This document shows positions 14,251 to 25,341 of a stretch of 64,000 bases of DNA, piece after piece (the first letter of the stretch is position 1; every line of letters begins with the position of its first letter). The DNA comes from Luzula sylvatica (taxonomy: Eukaryota > Streptophyta > Magnoliopsida > Poales > Juncaceae). The DNA lies in assembly GCA_946800325.1 (NCBI GenBank), contig OX326959.1, forward strand, positions 42,844,551 through 42,908,550, given 5' to 3'. The notes below the pieces were generated by a model. The model was not told the DNA's origin. It worked only from the letters and a program-made list of their open reading frames with translations, and did not search any database. The position numbers were made by a program, and so were the translations under genes.

Positions 14251-14839
14251 TCCGTTGTAACGCACCATAGTCCGTTACAACGGACATTCAGTACTCAAGG
14301 CACTCCGTTACAACGGAAGTCCAGTCCGTTACAACGGACATTCAGTACTCAAGGCACTCCGTTACAACGGAAGTCCAGTCCGTTACAACGGACATTTATT
14401 CCGGAGTTTGGCCAAAATTGCCAGAAACATGTCCGTTACAACGCAACCTAGGTCCGTTACAACGCTATTTTCTGCAAACCATTGTCCAAATTTCCAGAGA
14501 CCAGTCCGTTACAATGCAACATACAGTCCGTTACAACGGACCAACTGCGTAGACATCCGTTACAACGGACCCAGTCCGTTACAACGGACTCCAATAGACA
14601 CCCTTGGCATCCCCGCAACCTCGTATCATATACAAGGTCCGTTACAACGGACTCCAAGTCCGTTACAACGGAATATGCAATTTTTCACAGTTTCTTCGCA
14701 TCCCCGCATCTAATACAGGGTCCGTTGCTACGGACTCCAAGTCCGTTACAACGGAATACGTGATTTTCGCAGAAATTCCCAATTTCCTGTATCCAATACA
14801 GTGTCCGTTGCAACGGACTAACCAGTCCGTTACAACGGA
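14251..14839. repeat. Array of 18 palindromic 14-mers in nine pairs, copia leader
   Basis: The unit is TCCGTTACAACGGA, an inverted repeat of TCCGTT and AACGGA around two bases. Copies start at 14251, 14271, 14304, 14325, 14358, 14379, 14432, 14453, 14505, 14527, 14556, 14575, 14638, 14659, 14721, 14742, 14804 and 14826; a few have one or two changes. They form pairs 19-22 bp apart, and pairs recur at about 53, 73 or 83 bp. Each unit holds CCGTTA and/or TAACGG, matching the MYB core CNGTTR, and AACGG, the core of the mitosis-specific MSA element. In the transcript each could form a five-base-pair hairpin. The function is unknown. Confidence 0.9.
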
Positions 14840-15087
14840 CTATGCGATTTTTTCGCTGTTCAGCTTGTTTTCGCTCGTTTCCAAAACGATCAATCATGAA
14901 ACCTTTTCACGATCATTCCTAGATACTCTCAATCAACTATTGATCGATCTCTAGCGAATTTCACTTGTGATTTTAATGGAATTTGACATTCTATATATTT
15001 AACATCATGCAAACGGGTACGAACTTTGATAACCCGTGCGTATATCTAATATACGACTATGATTCGACCCTCGAATCGATGGCGATC

Positions 15088-15099
15088 GCTCTGATACCA
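15088..15099 (-). other. Primer-binding site (initiator Met-tRNA) of the copia element
   Basis: The minus strand reads TGGTATCAGAGC one base inside the 5' LTR end (...CCCCATCA). Confidence 0.9.
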
Positions 15100-15100
15100 C

Positions 15101-15927
15101 TGATGGGGAATATCCTCGACCCCGGGCCCGCGCAGCGGAATGAAGGCCCGGTCCGATTCCCCGATTCCCGAGATCACGCCACGACTTCGAGGGTACGATG
15201 CAATTAGAAGGATAGATCTATACCAGTGCCAAATTGATGGCACACGAAGGGTTGATCGCCGCCTTCTATTTCCTGTCACGTTGGTGACAATCCGCGCGTC
15301 CCACACCACGCGTCTTTCACCACTCGTTATCTACGCCGATTCACTCGACTTCGTCTTCGTGCGTCCAAGCATTTCTACCGTCTTTCTCACTCGAGTCGAT
15401 CACAATCGAAGAACCACAAACGTCGTTCCTCTACTTGTATCCACGTTGATTCGTAAGACGTCGGTCGCGGATGCACCTGCCTAGACGATGCACCGACGAA
15501 CTTGCTCGATCTAATCGATTCTCTATTTCTCTCTCTTCGCACCTTTTCACTCACAAAAGATCAAATCTGAATTTGCTTTTTTTCTCTTGTGTATTGGGCA
15601 GAATAATTCTGTATGAATTCGCATAGTGATGAGAGAGAAAGTATTCTATTTATACCTAATAGGATCAGAATTAGCCAAAAGGCATGTATATCCAATATAC
15701 ACCCTTTCACACAGAAAAGTGCATGAACCTGTTCAGTAATCTGTCCAGACGAAATTGATAAATTTCTCTGCCAGAAAATCAACCAAGATGAAAGTTGTAG
15801 ATAATCTTATTATCTACACAACCCAATTTGGCCCAGCCCAATTGGAGTTCGTATGCAAAAGTTATGATTGTTTTACTAACTGTATGTCATACTGTTGCAC
15901 CCTTTCGGTATTTCACAGAAACGACAT
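15101..15927 (-). repeat. 5' LTR of the copia element, U3 end truncated
   Basis: It matches the 1019-bp solo LTR of this family but stops at ...GAAACGACA near 15927. About 185 bp of the U3 end seen in both the 3' LTR and the solo LTR are missing. The flank then changes to unique sequence. Confidence 0.88.
15646..15654 (-). promoter_or_regulatory. TATA box of the copia 5' LTR
   Basis: TATAAATAG on the minus strand, followed on that strand by a pyrimidine-rich stretch (CTTTCTCTCTC), as expected for the U3/R border. The same box is kept in the other LTR copies. Confidence 0.6.
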
Positions 15928-16310
15928 AGTGAAATAGTAGAATAAAAGGGCCGATCCTTGATCTGCTTCGAAATTGTGTATTGTTGAAATTACGAAGATA
16001 CACACAAAATAAAATCAAGGATTCAAAAACATCAATATTGTATGAAACCAAATAAAGTTAGTTTAATATCAGATAGATCAAACATGTATATTGTATTACT
16101 GACGACACCAACAATGATAATTAAACAAAACTCACAATTATTTTTATTGTTTTAAAGTCATTAATCATCCACACGTCTAAAGATTCCTAGAAACATTACT
16201 TATTACTTGTCATAAAAAAATTCTTCGTCAAAATTACTAAACCTAGAGAGAGAAAGAGAAAACTCGATTCTCCACTCATACAATGTTGATCGAAAGTTCT
16301 ACTGAAAACT

Positions 16311-18666
16311 CTACAATGCTGATCTTGGAGTACCTGCCAAAGAAAAAAAATAGACAAAACGGAATAAATAATCATAAAAATAAAATGAACATTAATATTA
16401 CTGAATATGCTTAATTAAGTAAAATAAAGTAACATACTTAGATTCTTTACACCTTGTCTAAGTTTGGCCAATGCAACAGAAATTTTTGCGCCTACAAGAG
16501 CATTATTCTTCACAAGCGCAATATCTATACATTAATCAAGGAAAAAACATAACAAAACACAAAAAATTATATTATATTCAATAATTAAATTAAATATCAA
16601 AGGATACTGGCTGCTAAAGAAGCCCCACCAGTTAGTTCATTTACTCTCGCAAGCAAAAACGGAGTAGCTTCATTTCCGCTCACATTCTTTTCCCTATTTA
16701 TCACAAAATTACATTAAGACAACTAAAATAATATTTTCCTAAATTATACACATTATAAAATTTAGTAAGAAAAAATGCATTAAAATTGGGTTTTACTCGG
16801 CTTCTTTTAAAGCTTGTTGAATGGCGAGTTCTATTATATTGCCTGAAGCTGCGTATTCTTTGGGGATTGGTACGGCTATTAAAATACCGGTACCAAGATT
16901 TAGACTTGTATTCGCATCTGAAAGTAATTAAGATAATTAGAAGATAATGAACAAAATAATAACTTTTCTATTTTTCTTTCTTAATTCGTTTAAAATTAAT
17001 TACTTATAAGCTTAGCGCAAAGCTCAGGAGAATCTACGCGACAAGGAACCTGAATAATACAAGAGAGTATTAACAACAGTCTAGAGGTAATATAAAAATT
17101 TATAATTTGAACCCTAAAATTCTAAATATAATAAACGGTTCACTTGTGTTATTTTATTTAAAAAAATGCTTCGCAAAAAATATGGAGAATTAACGAAATA
17201 AATAAGAATGTACAAAATTTACTTTGGAACCACTAGTTTGAGTGAAAAAAGCAGGAAATTCATTTGATCCGTACACCGCAACTGTGGCCCCTTGAGTTTC
17301 CTGCAAACATATTAAACTAATTTCATAAAATATAATAATAATACCAATAAAAATGAAAGATTGCAATTTCATTAATCCAGTTGGCCCAAATTATCCCTCT
17401 CTCTCGTAATTAAGACTCAAATAAGCTTCAATTTAACAAAAGTTTGAATCAGTTATCCCGCAATTGTGAAATTGTGCCTAAATCGACCCTAATTTTAGCC
17501 CCAAATATCATAACTAGTAAAAATTCAAAAAATTAAAGTACCAAATATTCAAGAGTTCTTGGAATATCCAAAATGGATTTCACGCCTGCCGAAATTACTG
17601 TTACGGGCGTTTTTCCTAGTTCGGTCAAATCAGATGAAATATCCATAGCTACATAGTTACAAAAATAAAAAGATTATCAATATTAATTTATGTGCAATAA
17701 GAGAAATTTGCAAAAAAGCCCCTTCATCATGCCTGAATTTTACTTACTATTCTCTCCATGTCTGTGTACGCCACCAATCCCTCCAGTAACAAATACTGGT
17801 ATCCCAACCTATAGAGTATTGAGTATATAATTATATATATTATATACATCATTAAATTTAGTAATAATAACTTCATAAATCTAATTAATAATTAATTATT
17901 ATAGTTTATAAGTTCATAAAAACCTTGTGTGCAAAAAACATTGTCGCTGAAACAGTCGTGGCCCCATTTCCCCCAGTTGCCACCTGTCCAAATTTTACAT
18001 ATAAACCCAGAAATAAGAAGAAAATACATTTTTACACTCAAATTAATTCGTTAAAATTTGTACTTACAACGTGAGGAATATCTCTACGAGCTGTTTTCTG
18101 AACTTCTCTTCCAAGAATTGCCAGTCTCTTCAATTGTTCATCACTCAATCCTAAACATATAAACCAATTTTATCCAATTAAAGCTCAATTTACAGAATTT
18201 TGGCGCTAATTAACTGTCAAATGTGCAATTATACGTCGATTAAGATCAAATTCAGAATCGATTTCGTCAAAATCAGGCTCAATTAGACAAGTATGTGTGT
18301 ACACTAGATGGAGAAATGAAATAACAGAATCGAGTAGCGATATTACCAATTAAAGGGATACCATCCAAAATGGCAATAGTTGCAGGAATGGCACCATTTT
18401 CTCTAACAATAGCTTCAACCTCTTTCGCAGTTTCATAATTCTTTGGATACGGCATCCCTAATCAAAATAGAAACCTTTTATTAGAGATTCATTAAGCGTA
18501 ATTAACCATAATTTAAACGATCTGTAATTATATCGTATTAAGCAGATATTTGCTCACCATGAGAGATTATGGTAGATTCCAAAGCAACAACAGCTTTTCC
18601 ATTTATCAGAGCATCATAAACCTCTGGAGCCAATTTAATGGAACCCTCTCCAGTGGAATTCTCCAT
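16311..18666 (-). CDS. PUMY: Pseudouridine-5'-phosphate glycosidase (indigoidine synthase A family)
   Basis: Cleaves pseudouridine 5'-phosphate to uracil and ribose 5-phosphate, the second step of pseudouridine breakdown; in Arabidopsis it acts after the kinase PUKI, in peroxisomes. Twelve exons join in frame to 972 nt (323 residues, usual for the family): 18558-18666, 18347-18457, 18068-18150, 17924-17983, 17748-17808, 17542-17648, 17223-17300, 17004-17049, 16797-16917, 16608-16693, 16438-16524, 16311-16333. All introns are GT-AG. Family motifs: [14 protein letters not shown] near residue 30, [13 protein letters not shown] near 102, [14 protein letters not shown] near 127, [17 protein letters not shown] near 160, and [13 protein letters not shown]. 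The start is the only Met upstream of the conserved core. The protein ends RSAL, at best a weak peroxisomal tripeptide. No breaks seen. Confidence 0.93.
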
Positions 18667-18938
18667 TTGCTAGTTAAAAACTAAAAATCGATTATGAAGA
18701 AGGTTAATTAGAACGCCATTGCTAGTGAGCGACTAGGAAGAAGAACCAGAGTGACTTTGGTTTCCCGGATATCAAACAAAATTAGACTCGGGAATGAAAT
18801 TCTCGGGTTCATATAAAAATCATGAATTGAACTCCCGGAAAAACCCGAGAATTGAAATTCGTCATTTTTATAAGCTTATAGCCTAATTAATAATTATTGT
18901 GGTGATTTGTTTCCTAGAATCATAACGAAGACGAAAGA
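18667..18938. promoter_or_regulatory. Divergent promoter between PUMY and the WD40 gene
   Basis: Only 272 bp separate the two start codons, so both 5' UTRs and promoters must share it. I saw no convincing TATA box, as is common for housekeeping plant genes. Confidence 0.55.
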
Positions 18939-20965
18939 ATGGAGCTTGTTCCTCTCTCTCAGTGGTTATCGTCTCTCTCAGTCCCGGTTCTCTCGGCGGC
19001 GATAGGTGGCTTACTGGTGTTGATCTTCTTGGCCGATTACTTCCGCCGGAAGCGCGCTGAGATCGCGACCATTTCCCATTTCTCGCCATCGCCAAATCAA
19101 GCTCCAGCTGCAGTGCAAGCACCATCGAAGCCTCCTAAGAAGGGTTCTCAGCGTTCTCACACTCACAATCACTCTGATAAGGTCAATTGTCTGTTCTCTT
19201 TCAATGATTGTATCTGTATGTATCGATCAATCCTTCAAAAATTTTGATTTTTCTCAGGATGCTAACAAGAAACACCATCCACTTGATCTGAACACGCTAA
19301 AAGGCCACACCGATTCAGTCACATCTCTTTGCTTCTCTTCTGACAGCCACAATCTCGCCACTGGTAAGTTCAATCTCATCCTGTAGTTACCATTAATAAT
19401 CATGCCAAATATTTAATTTGTAGAGTTAAATCATCTTAATTTTCCCAGCTTGTGCTGATGGGGCAATCAGAGTGTTCAGGATCGACGATACTTCTAGCAA
19501 AAGCTTCAAATCCTTGAAGATGAACTTACATGCAGGAATCCACCCAACAGGAATAACCTTCTCGGAAGGATCCTCGTCAGTAGTGGTCGCTGGTCAAGCA
19601 TTGTTAGGTTCTTCTTTATACTCGTATGGAGATGTGAGTGGTGTAAAACCGACCAATGGGAAGCTTTCTTCGCCTGAGATCCAATGGACCCACCAAAAGA
19701 TCCATGGCAAAGAGAATGTTCTGAATCTTTGTTGTGCCGAAGCTAAGTATGGTCATGGTGATGGTAGTACCATTGTTGCTTCCTGCTCTGAAGGTTCGTA
19801 ACTTCTCTCCTCCCTCTCTCTCTCTCTCTAAATCTTTCTGTCTATAGTCTATAATTGAATGCTTTGTGTAATTACAGAGACACAGATTAAAGTGTGGGAG
19901 GGCAAAACAGGAAAATTACTTGGAACTGTAGACACGAATCAATTGAAGAATAACATGGCTACGATTTCGCCAAATGGACGGTTCTTAGCTGCTGCGGCTT
20001 TCACCGCAGATGTTAAGGTCTTCTTTTTTTATATTTTTGTTAATATTCTCTTTAATTAAAAGTGTAATTTCAATGAAATTGTTTGTGTTAATGATCTTTG
20101 CATTTGAATTTAGGTTTGGGAGATTGTCTATTCGAAGGACGGTTCAGTGAAGGAAATTGTCAGAGTAATGCAACTCAAAGGACACAAGGTTGATACCTAC
20201 TTTGTATCTAGTACATTAAAATAATACTAATTATTATTTTATATGTATTTTATTTAATTGTACCGAATTGCATTGCAGAGTGCGGTGACTAGTCTTTGTT
20301 TTATGCCGAATTCAGAGCAGGTTGTAACTGCATCCAAAGACGGTACTGTCCGCATGTGGAATATCAATGGTAAGAAATTAATAACTAAATTCCGAATTTA
20401 CCCCCTAAAATTTTGCCATTTTTACCAATTACTTATCTAACAAGTTATTAATTTGTCTAGTGAGGTATCATATGGATGAAGATCCAAAGACACTGAAAGT
20501 ATTCAACATTCCTCTCAAGGACGCAAAAGGAGAATATCGTAATTACGACCAAATGAGTATTTCCCCAAATGGAAAAATCCTCGCCGTCACAAGCGGGTCC
20601 ACACTACAATGGTTATCTGTAGAAACCGGTTCGGTTTTGGACACTGCTGAAAAAGTCCATGAAGGTTCCCATTTTACAAATTAGCCCCTATAATTCTTAG
20701 TATTTACATTTTGCGAGGATTTTAAGTCTGAAATGTTTTGTTTTGATTAGGGGATATTACTGGAATTGCTTGGGCTCCGCTTCCGATTCCAAATGGTATG
20801 TATATAATATCTTATTTATGCATATTTTTAATATTAGTAGTACTTACGTACTTTGTTATTCGTAATCATGTTTATATGAATTTAATAGGTGGAGTACCGT
20901 CTACCATTTTAGCAACTGCTAGCGCGGATAGAAAAGTCAAACTATGGCTTGCTCCTTCAGTTTAA
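18939..20965 (+). CDS. TBL2-like WD40 repeat protein with N-terminal membrane anchor
   Basis: Nine exons join in frame to 441 residues: 18939-19181, 19258-19363, 19449-19793, 19878-20017, 20114-20188, 20279-20369, 20461-20664, 20751-20795, 20889-20965. All introns are GT-AG. A hydrophobic segment (about residues 13-36) followed by RRKRAE suggests a signal anchor with the rest in the cytosol. Next comes a Pro/Ser/His-rich linker, then WD repeats: GHTDSVTSLCFSSDS...CADGAIRVF, TQIKVWEGKTGK, ADVKVWEI, SAVTSLCFMPNSEQ...SKDGTVRMW, and SADRKVKLW near the end. Length and anchor match transducin beta-like 2, an ER-membrane protein in animals; the plant role is not established. Head-to-head with the pseudouridine glycosidase gene. 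Confidence 0.9.
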
Positions 20966-21784
20966 CTCAATTTGAAAGTTTGTAGTAAAAGAATTTTGAG
21001 CTTTTGTTTTGTTTTTTAGAGGTTCAAACTGTTTCGAAGAGTTTATTTTGATAGAGAAGGATTGAGTTCTTTTTTTAACATTTGATATTTTGAGATTTTG
21101 TTGGGTACAAGTGAAATTCCGCAGCATGAATACAGTAGACTGGTATGCTGTATCATCGCAAACAAGCTGTTATATTTTAAATCGAAAAAAGAATCTAAGA
21201 GGGATGATAATTATTTATGGCGAATCCAGGGCTCTCGTGTACATGGTTTTCGATCCAACTACAAAAAGATCCTGACGAGTTCTGGGATATCTTTATAATT
21301 TTTTGTGGATTATATACTATTGAAATGAATTTATAACTAGAAATAATAACAATAAAAAGAATCTATTCAAGTGTATCCATTTATTTTTGTATATGTGGAA
21401 TAAAGGGTTGGGACTAATTCAGAGCTGATCATTGAGGAGAAGCTGATCATTGAGGAGATTGGAAGAGCCCAATTTTTTTTTTTCAAGAAACATCAATCTT
21501 GTATATGGGAATTTGTAAATCCCCCTATTAATAAAATAAAAATAGTTGTGAAGGTAATCTAATCTAATCTAATCTAATCTAACTTTATACTAAAAGAGCA
21601 AAAGAGGGAATGTTGCAAAAGGACAAAAAAAAATTTTGCGACATCCAGCTAATGAGGACATGACACACAGTGGACTCCTCAAAATATATGAATTGCACTT
21701 CGTTCACGAAAACCTCACTCATTGGTGCATAGGTCCATAGCCTATCTGAAATTTTTTATTCATCACTACCTTTCTCGCCGTGAC
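20966..21784. other. 3' flank of the WD40 gene and spacer
   Basis: Holds the probable 3' UTR to about 21090 and a short TCTAA tandem repeat near 21558-21582. The sequence right after that repeat (TCTAACTTTATACTAAAAGAG) resembles a Helitron 5' end, but I found no partner end. No gene seen. Confidence 0.4.
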
Positions 21785-22175
21785 CCTCGGAACCGGATAT
21801 TGTCGAATACGATTCTTTTTCGGATATTAAAACGGATACTATGTTATGGTAACATAACTTATTTTTTAACTATAAATATATAATTTGTGACATGAATGAT
21901 ATATATGATTATATTTCAACGTGATTTTACGATTGTGATTTTAAATTATTCACAAATCATTATTTTATATATGTTAAACTAATATCAAATAAAATACATA
22001 AAAAGTATATAATATATAGATTCGGATCCGGTTCCGAATACTCAAATCCGATTGCGAGTATCCGGATCCGGAACATGGATCTGGTCCCGACACAAAAAAA
22101 GAATATCGGATCCGGCTTCGAATACTGTTCGGATCGGTTCGGACAATACCCACACCATTGACACCCTTATGTACA
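21785..22175. mobile_element. Truncated copy of the CGGATCCGG-rich Mutator-like element
   Basis: From CGGATATTAAAACGGATACT onward it aligns with the complete copy at 26293-26890, including the AT-rich core and the end CCACACCATTGACACCCTTA. The left terminal repeat is missing. Confidence 0.7.
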
Positions 22176-23907
22176 ACCCTAATCCCTTCCTTGCTGTTTG
22201 CACATGCGCCGCACGGCAGCATTCCTCCGTTTGCTTCTCGCGAAACACTATTTTCTGATTGAATGTTGAGTTTGGCAAGCAAATCGTGAACGTTGATGAC
22301 TTGGTTGGTGTTGATTTGCCTAAAGTTAATTGTTTAGGGATTTAGTTGCCCTCTCCCGCTCATTCCTCTTTTACTCTTGGGTAGGAAGATCCGTAGATGC
22401 AATTACTAATTGATTAAGGTGAGTGTAAGTTTTATTAGTTTATGATCCTTAATTCTTCAATTTTTCTCCATTAATATAGTTTGCTATGGCAAATTTTTAT
22501 GATTTTCAAAATTGTGAATCTATAATTTTACATAATCATATCTTTGGTTCTATCTATCTCACAAGAAAATTTATGTCTGATTCTATGAAGAAAATATATG
22601 CCTGGTTTTTATTCAATGCAAAAACTGTTAAAATATTAATTATCATGCAAAAACTGGATTATTTTTTCCTAAACCTATTTTAATAAAAAGAAAGTCATAC
22701 ATTTGAATTGACTAAAATGTGTATTTTCTATATTTTCTGTTAATTGCTCATTCTTTATATTAATTTGTTTAATTGATCCTTTATTTCGTAATTACTTTCT
22801 ATCTTTTGTTTAATATTACTTCATGTCCCACTTGCAAAGAGTAGCTAAAATGAATCATTCCTTCAAGTGTGCTGATTGAAAAATATGTATTATTTAAATG
22901 TAGTATGCAAATAATATAATAATTTCAGTTTAATTATATGACATGCTATATCATATGCATGATATTATCACATAAATATTTTAATTATCTAAACAAAAGT
23001 TTATCCAAATTAATGCATATAATTAGTTATACATGGATTCTGGGTAAAATATAATCTGAACGAAACAATTTTTCTAATCCGGAACAAGGTATTCGGGTTT
23101 AAATTTCTGTCAAATCAATTTCTTATTTTCTGAGAAATTGATGTTTGATTCCAATTTATCTAATTCCAAATTCCAAATCATGTACAATTGATTTCAGGTT
23201 TGATGATGGTGATCGGGTCTAGAATTAGGATTTTCATGTTCATCGTGAATATGATGTTGATGATAAAAAAAATTTGGAAAAGTATGGGGATATTATAATT
23301 TGGGTTTAATGTTCATGTGTACAATTTGTGTTTCAATGATCTCGTTTGTATATATTATGATTATGATTTGTGTTTATTACATATGGATGTTGTAGTCTGA
23401 TTAATGTTTTTTTTTTTTATGTTTAGGATATGATGGTGATGAATTTTTTTTATTGAAAAGTACATGATAGTTTTTGTGTTTATTAACTTGCAAACATAGG
23501 AAGTAAAAAATAATCTAAATAATTAGCTCCCGGTCAATTCAAAATTGAGAGTTATCACCAGTCAAATGACCAAACGGTTAATATCATTTAATTTGAACAA
23601 ATCGACTAATTAATTTTGAACAATTTAATGAGATGTAAAGAAAAATTTATTAGTGAATATAAAAAAAATTGTTGTTAAATGACAATAAGTTTCACATAAT
23701 AAAATATGTTTATTTAATTAGTGCTAGTAAACACTAAAATAGGAGATAAGATCCTATGTAGGTGTTTTCTTCTTGTCTAGGAGATTTTTCCATGCGTTTG
23801 CCGCCTCACGAATTTTGTTTGCAGTTATTACCAGAGATTCTTTGATCCTTTGGAAGACCCTAACCGTGTTCGGTGTTATTCTTCATTCAAGCCAACTAGA
23901 TCTCTAA
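22176..23907. other. Intergenic, AT-rich
   Basis: Short open frames only, none with codon texture or known motifs. No repeat with clear ends seen. Confidence 0.4.
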
Positions 23908-24421
23908 GGGGCCGTTTGGCAAGAGGAATTAATAGAGGGGAATTGGATTATAAGGTGGAGGAGAAAAAAGTTCTGGAATTAGTAATTTCACAGTTTGTTT
24001 GGATGTCCGAATTATAAGATGTTGGAAAGTATAATTCTTTGTTTGGTTGGTTAGAAAAATTTTGGAATTTCATTATTGAAAATATAGAACAAATGTTTGA
24101 TTAAAATTAATACAATATAACAGTATTATCATATAATATTAAATTATTCTAATATTATTATTATTATGTTATTATATTCTTCTTCTTCTTCTTCTTCTTC
24201 TTCTTATTATTATTATTATAATAATAATAATTATTATTATTATTGTTATGGTATTATAATATTATATTATTATAATGTTATAATATTATTATGATTAATT
24301 ATTATGATTATTATTATTATTATTATGATTATTATTATTATTATATTCTTCTTATTCTTCTTCTTCTTATTATTATTATTATAGTAATAATAATACTTAT
24401 TATTATTATTATTATATTCTT

Positions 24422-24452
<31 letters not shown>

Positions 24453-24576
24453 TTATTATAGTAATAATAATACTTATTATTATTATTATTGTTGTTGTTG
24501 TTGTTATGGTATTATAATATTATATTATTATAATTTTATAATATTCTTATAATTAATTGTTATTATTATTATTATT

Positions 24577-24612
<36 letters not shown>

Positions 24613-24858
24613 ATTATATTATATTATTATAATATTATTTTTGTAATCAAATTAGTTTAAATAAATAAATAATATGATTATAATATAACATTATTAAAAT
24701 ATAAAATCATCATAATATTATTAATTGTAGTATTATTATTGTACTAATTTTAATATTACAATAATAATAATAATATAATATTAATTATAATATACTATTA
24801 TAATATTAACATACTAATATTATTAATATATTAATATTATTAATATTAATAATACATT

Positions 24859-24892
<34 letters not shown>

Positions 24893-25034
24893 TTACATAA
24901 TATATTAAAATAATATTAACATATTAATATTAATATATTATAATAATTATTATTATAATTTTAATTATAATATTATTTTAATATTAATTAATATTATATT
25001 AATAATAATAATAATATTAATTATTAATAGTAAT

Positions 25035-25071
<37 letters not shown>

Positions 25072-25341
25072 GTTAAATAGTATTAATTAATAGTAATAGT
25101 ATTAATATTGATATTGAATTAGTTATAAATATTTAATTAATTAATTGTCTTAATTGGCTTTGGATTTTCCATCATCTTGGCACTCCAAGTTTTGGTGGAA
25201 TCAAATTTACCCAAAAAAATGGAATAATAATTACCTCCATTTTGAAATTCACCTCTAATTTCATATTCCAAACAAAAAATTAAACTTTACCTCATTTTGA
25301 AATTCTAATTCCACTCTAATTCTACCTCCCCAAACATGCCC
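23908..25341. mobile_element. Harbinger-like element loaded with microsatellites
   Basis: Ends GGGGCCGTTTGG and CCAAACATGCCC are imperfect inverted repeats, flanked on both sides by TAA, the PIF/Harbinger target duplication. Arms of about 200 bp (left to ~24100, right from ~25140) enclose about 1 kb of tri- and tetranucleotide runs: TTC, TTA/TAT, TTG and TAA blocks. No transposase. Confidence 0.75.

Larger units (their letters stand above)
7839..15927 (-). mobile_element. Ty1/copia element, decayed, host of the chromovirus insertion
   Basis: The minus-strand order is truncated 5' LTR (15927-15101), Met-tRNA primer site, a ~1.65-kb leader with palindrome array, broken gag-pol (13443-9473), ~1.16-kb 3' spacer, polypurine tract, and the remaining 3' LTR (8313-7839, then chromovirus). 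LTR borders were fixed by comparison with the solo LTR of the same family at 34553-35571. The clade is not resolved; gag and pol look Tork-like. It lies 384 bp beyond the stop codon of the pseudouridine glycosidase gene. Confidence 0.92.

Noticed and set aside
14251..14839. CRISPR-like repeat array
   Set aside because: Plant nuclear context, palindromic units of 14 bp in pairs, no unique uniform spacers and no cas genes. It lies inside a retrotransposon leader.
15046..15484. Arginine-rich open frames on both strands
   Set aside because: They lie in the GC-richer R/U5 part of the copia LTR and recur in the solo LTR with different stops.
21577..21620. Second Helitron start (TCTAACTTTATACTAAAAGAG)
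   Set aside because: Suggestive text, but no hairpin plus CTRR end was found downstream.
22042..22282. Open frames over the CGGATCCGG block
   Set aside because: Same repeat artefact in a truncated copy of the 26.3-kb element.
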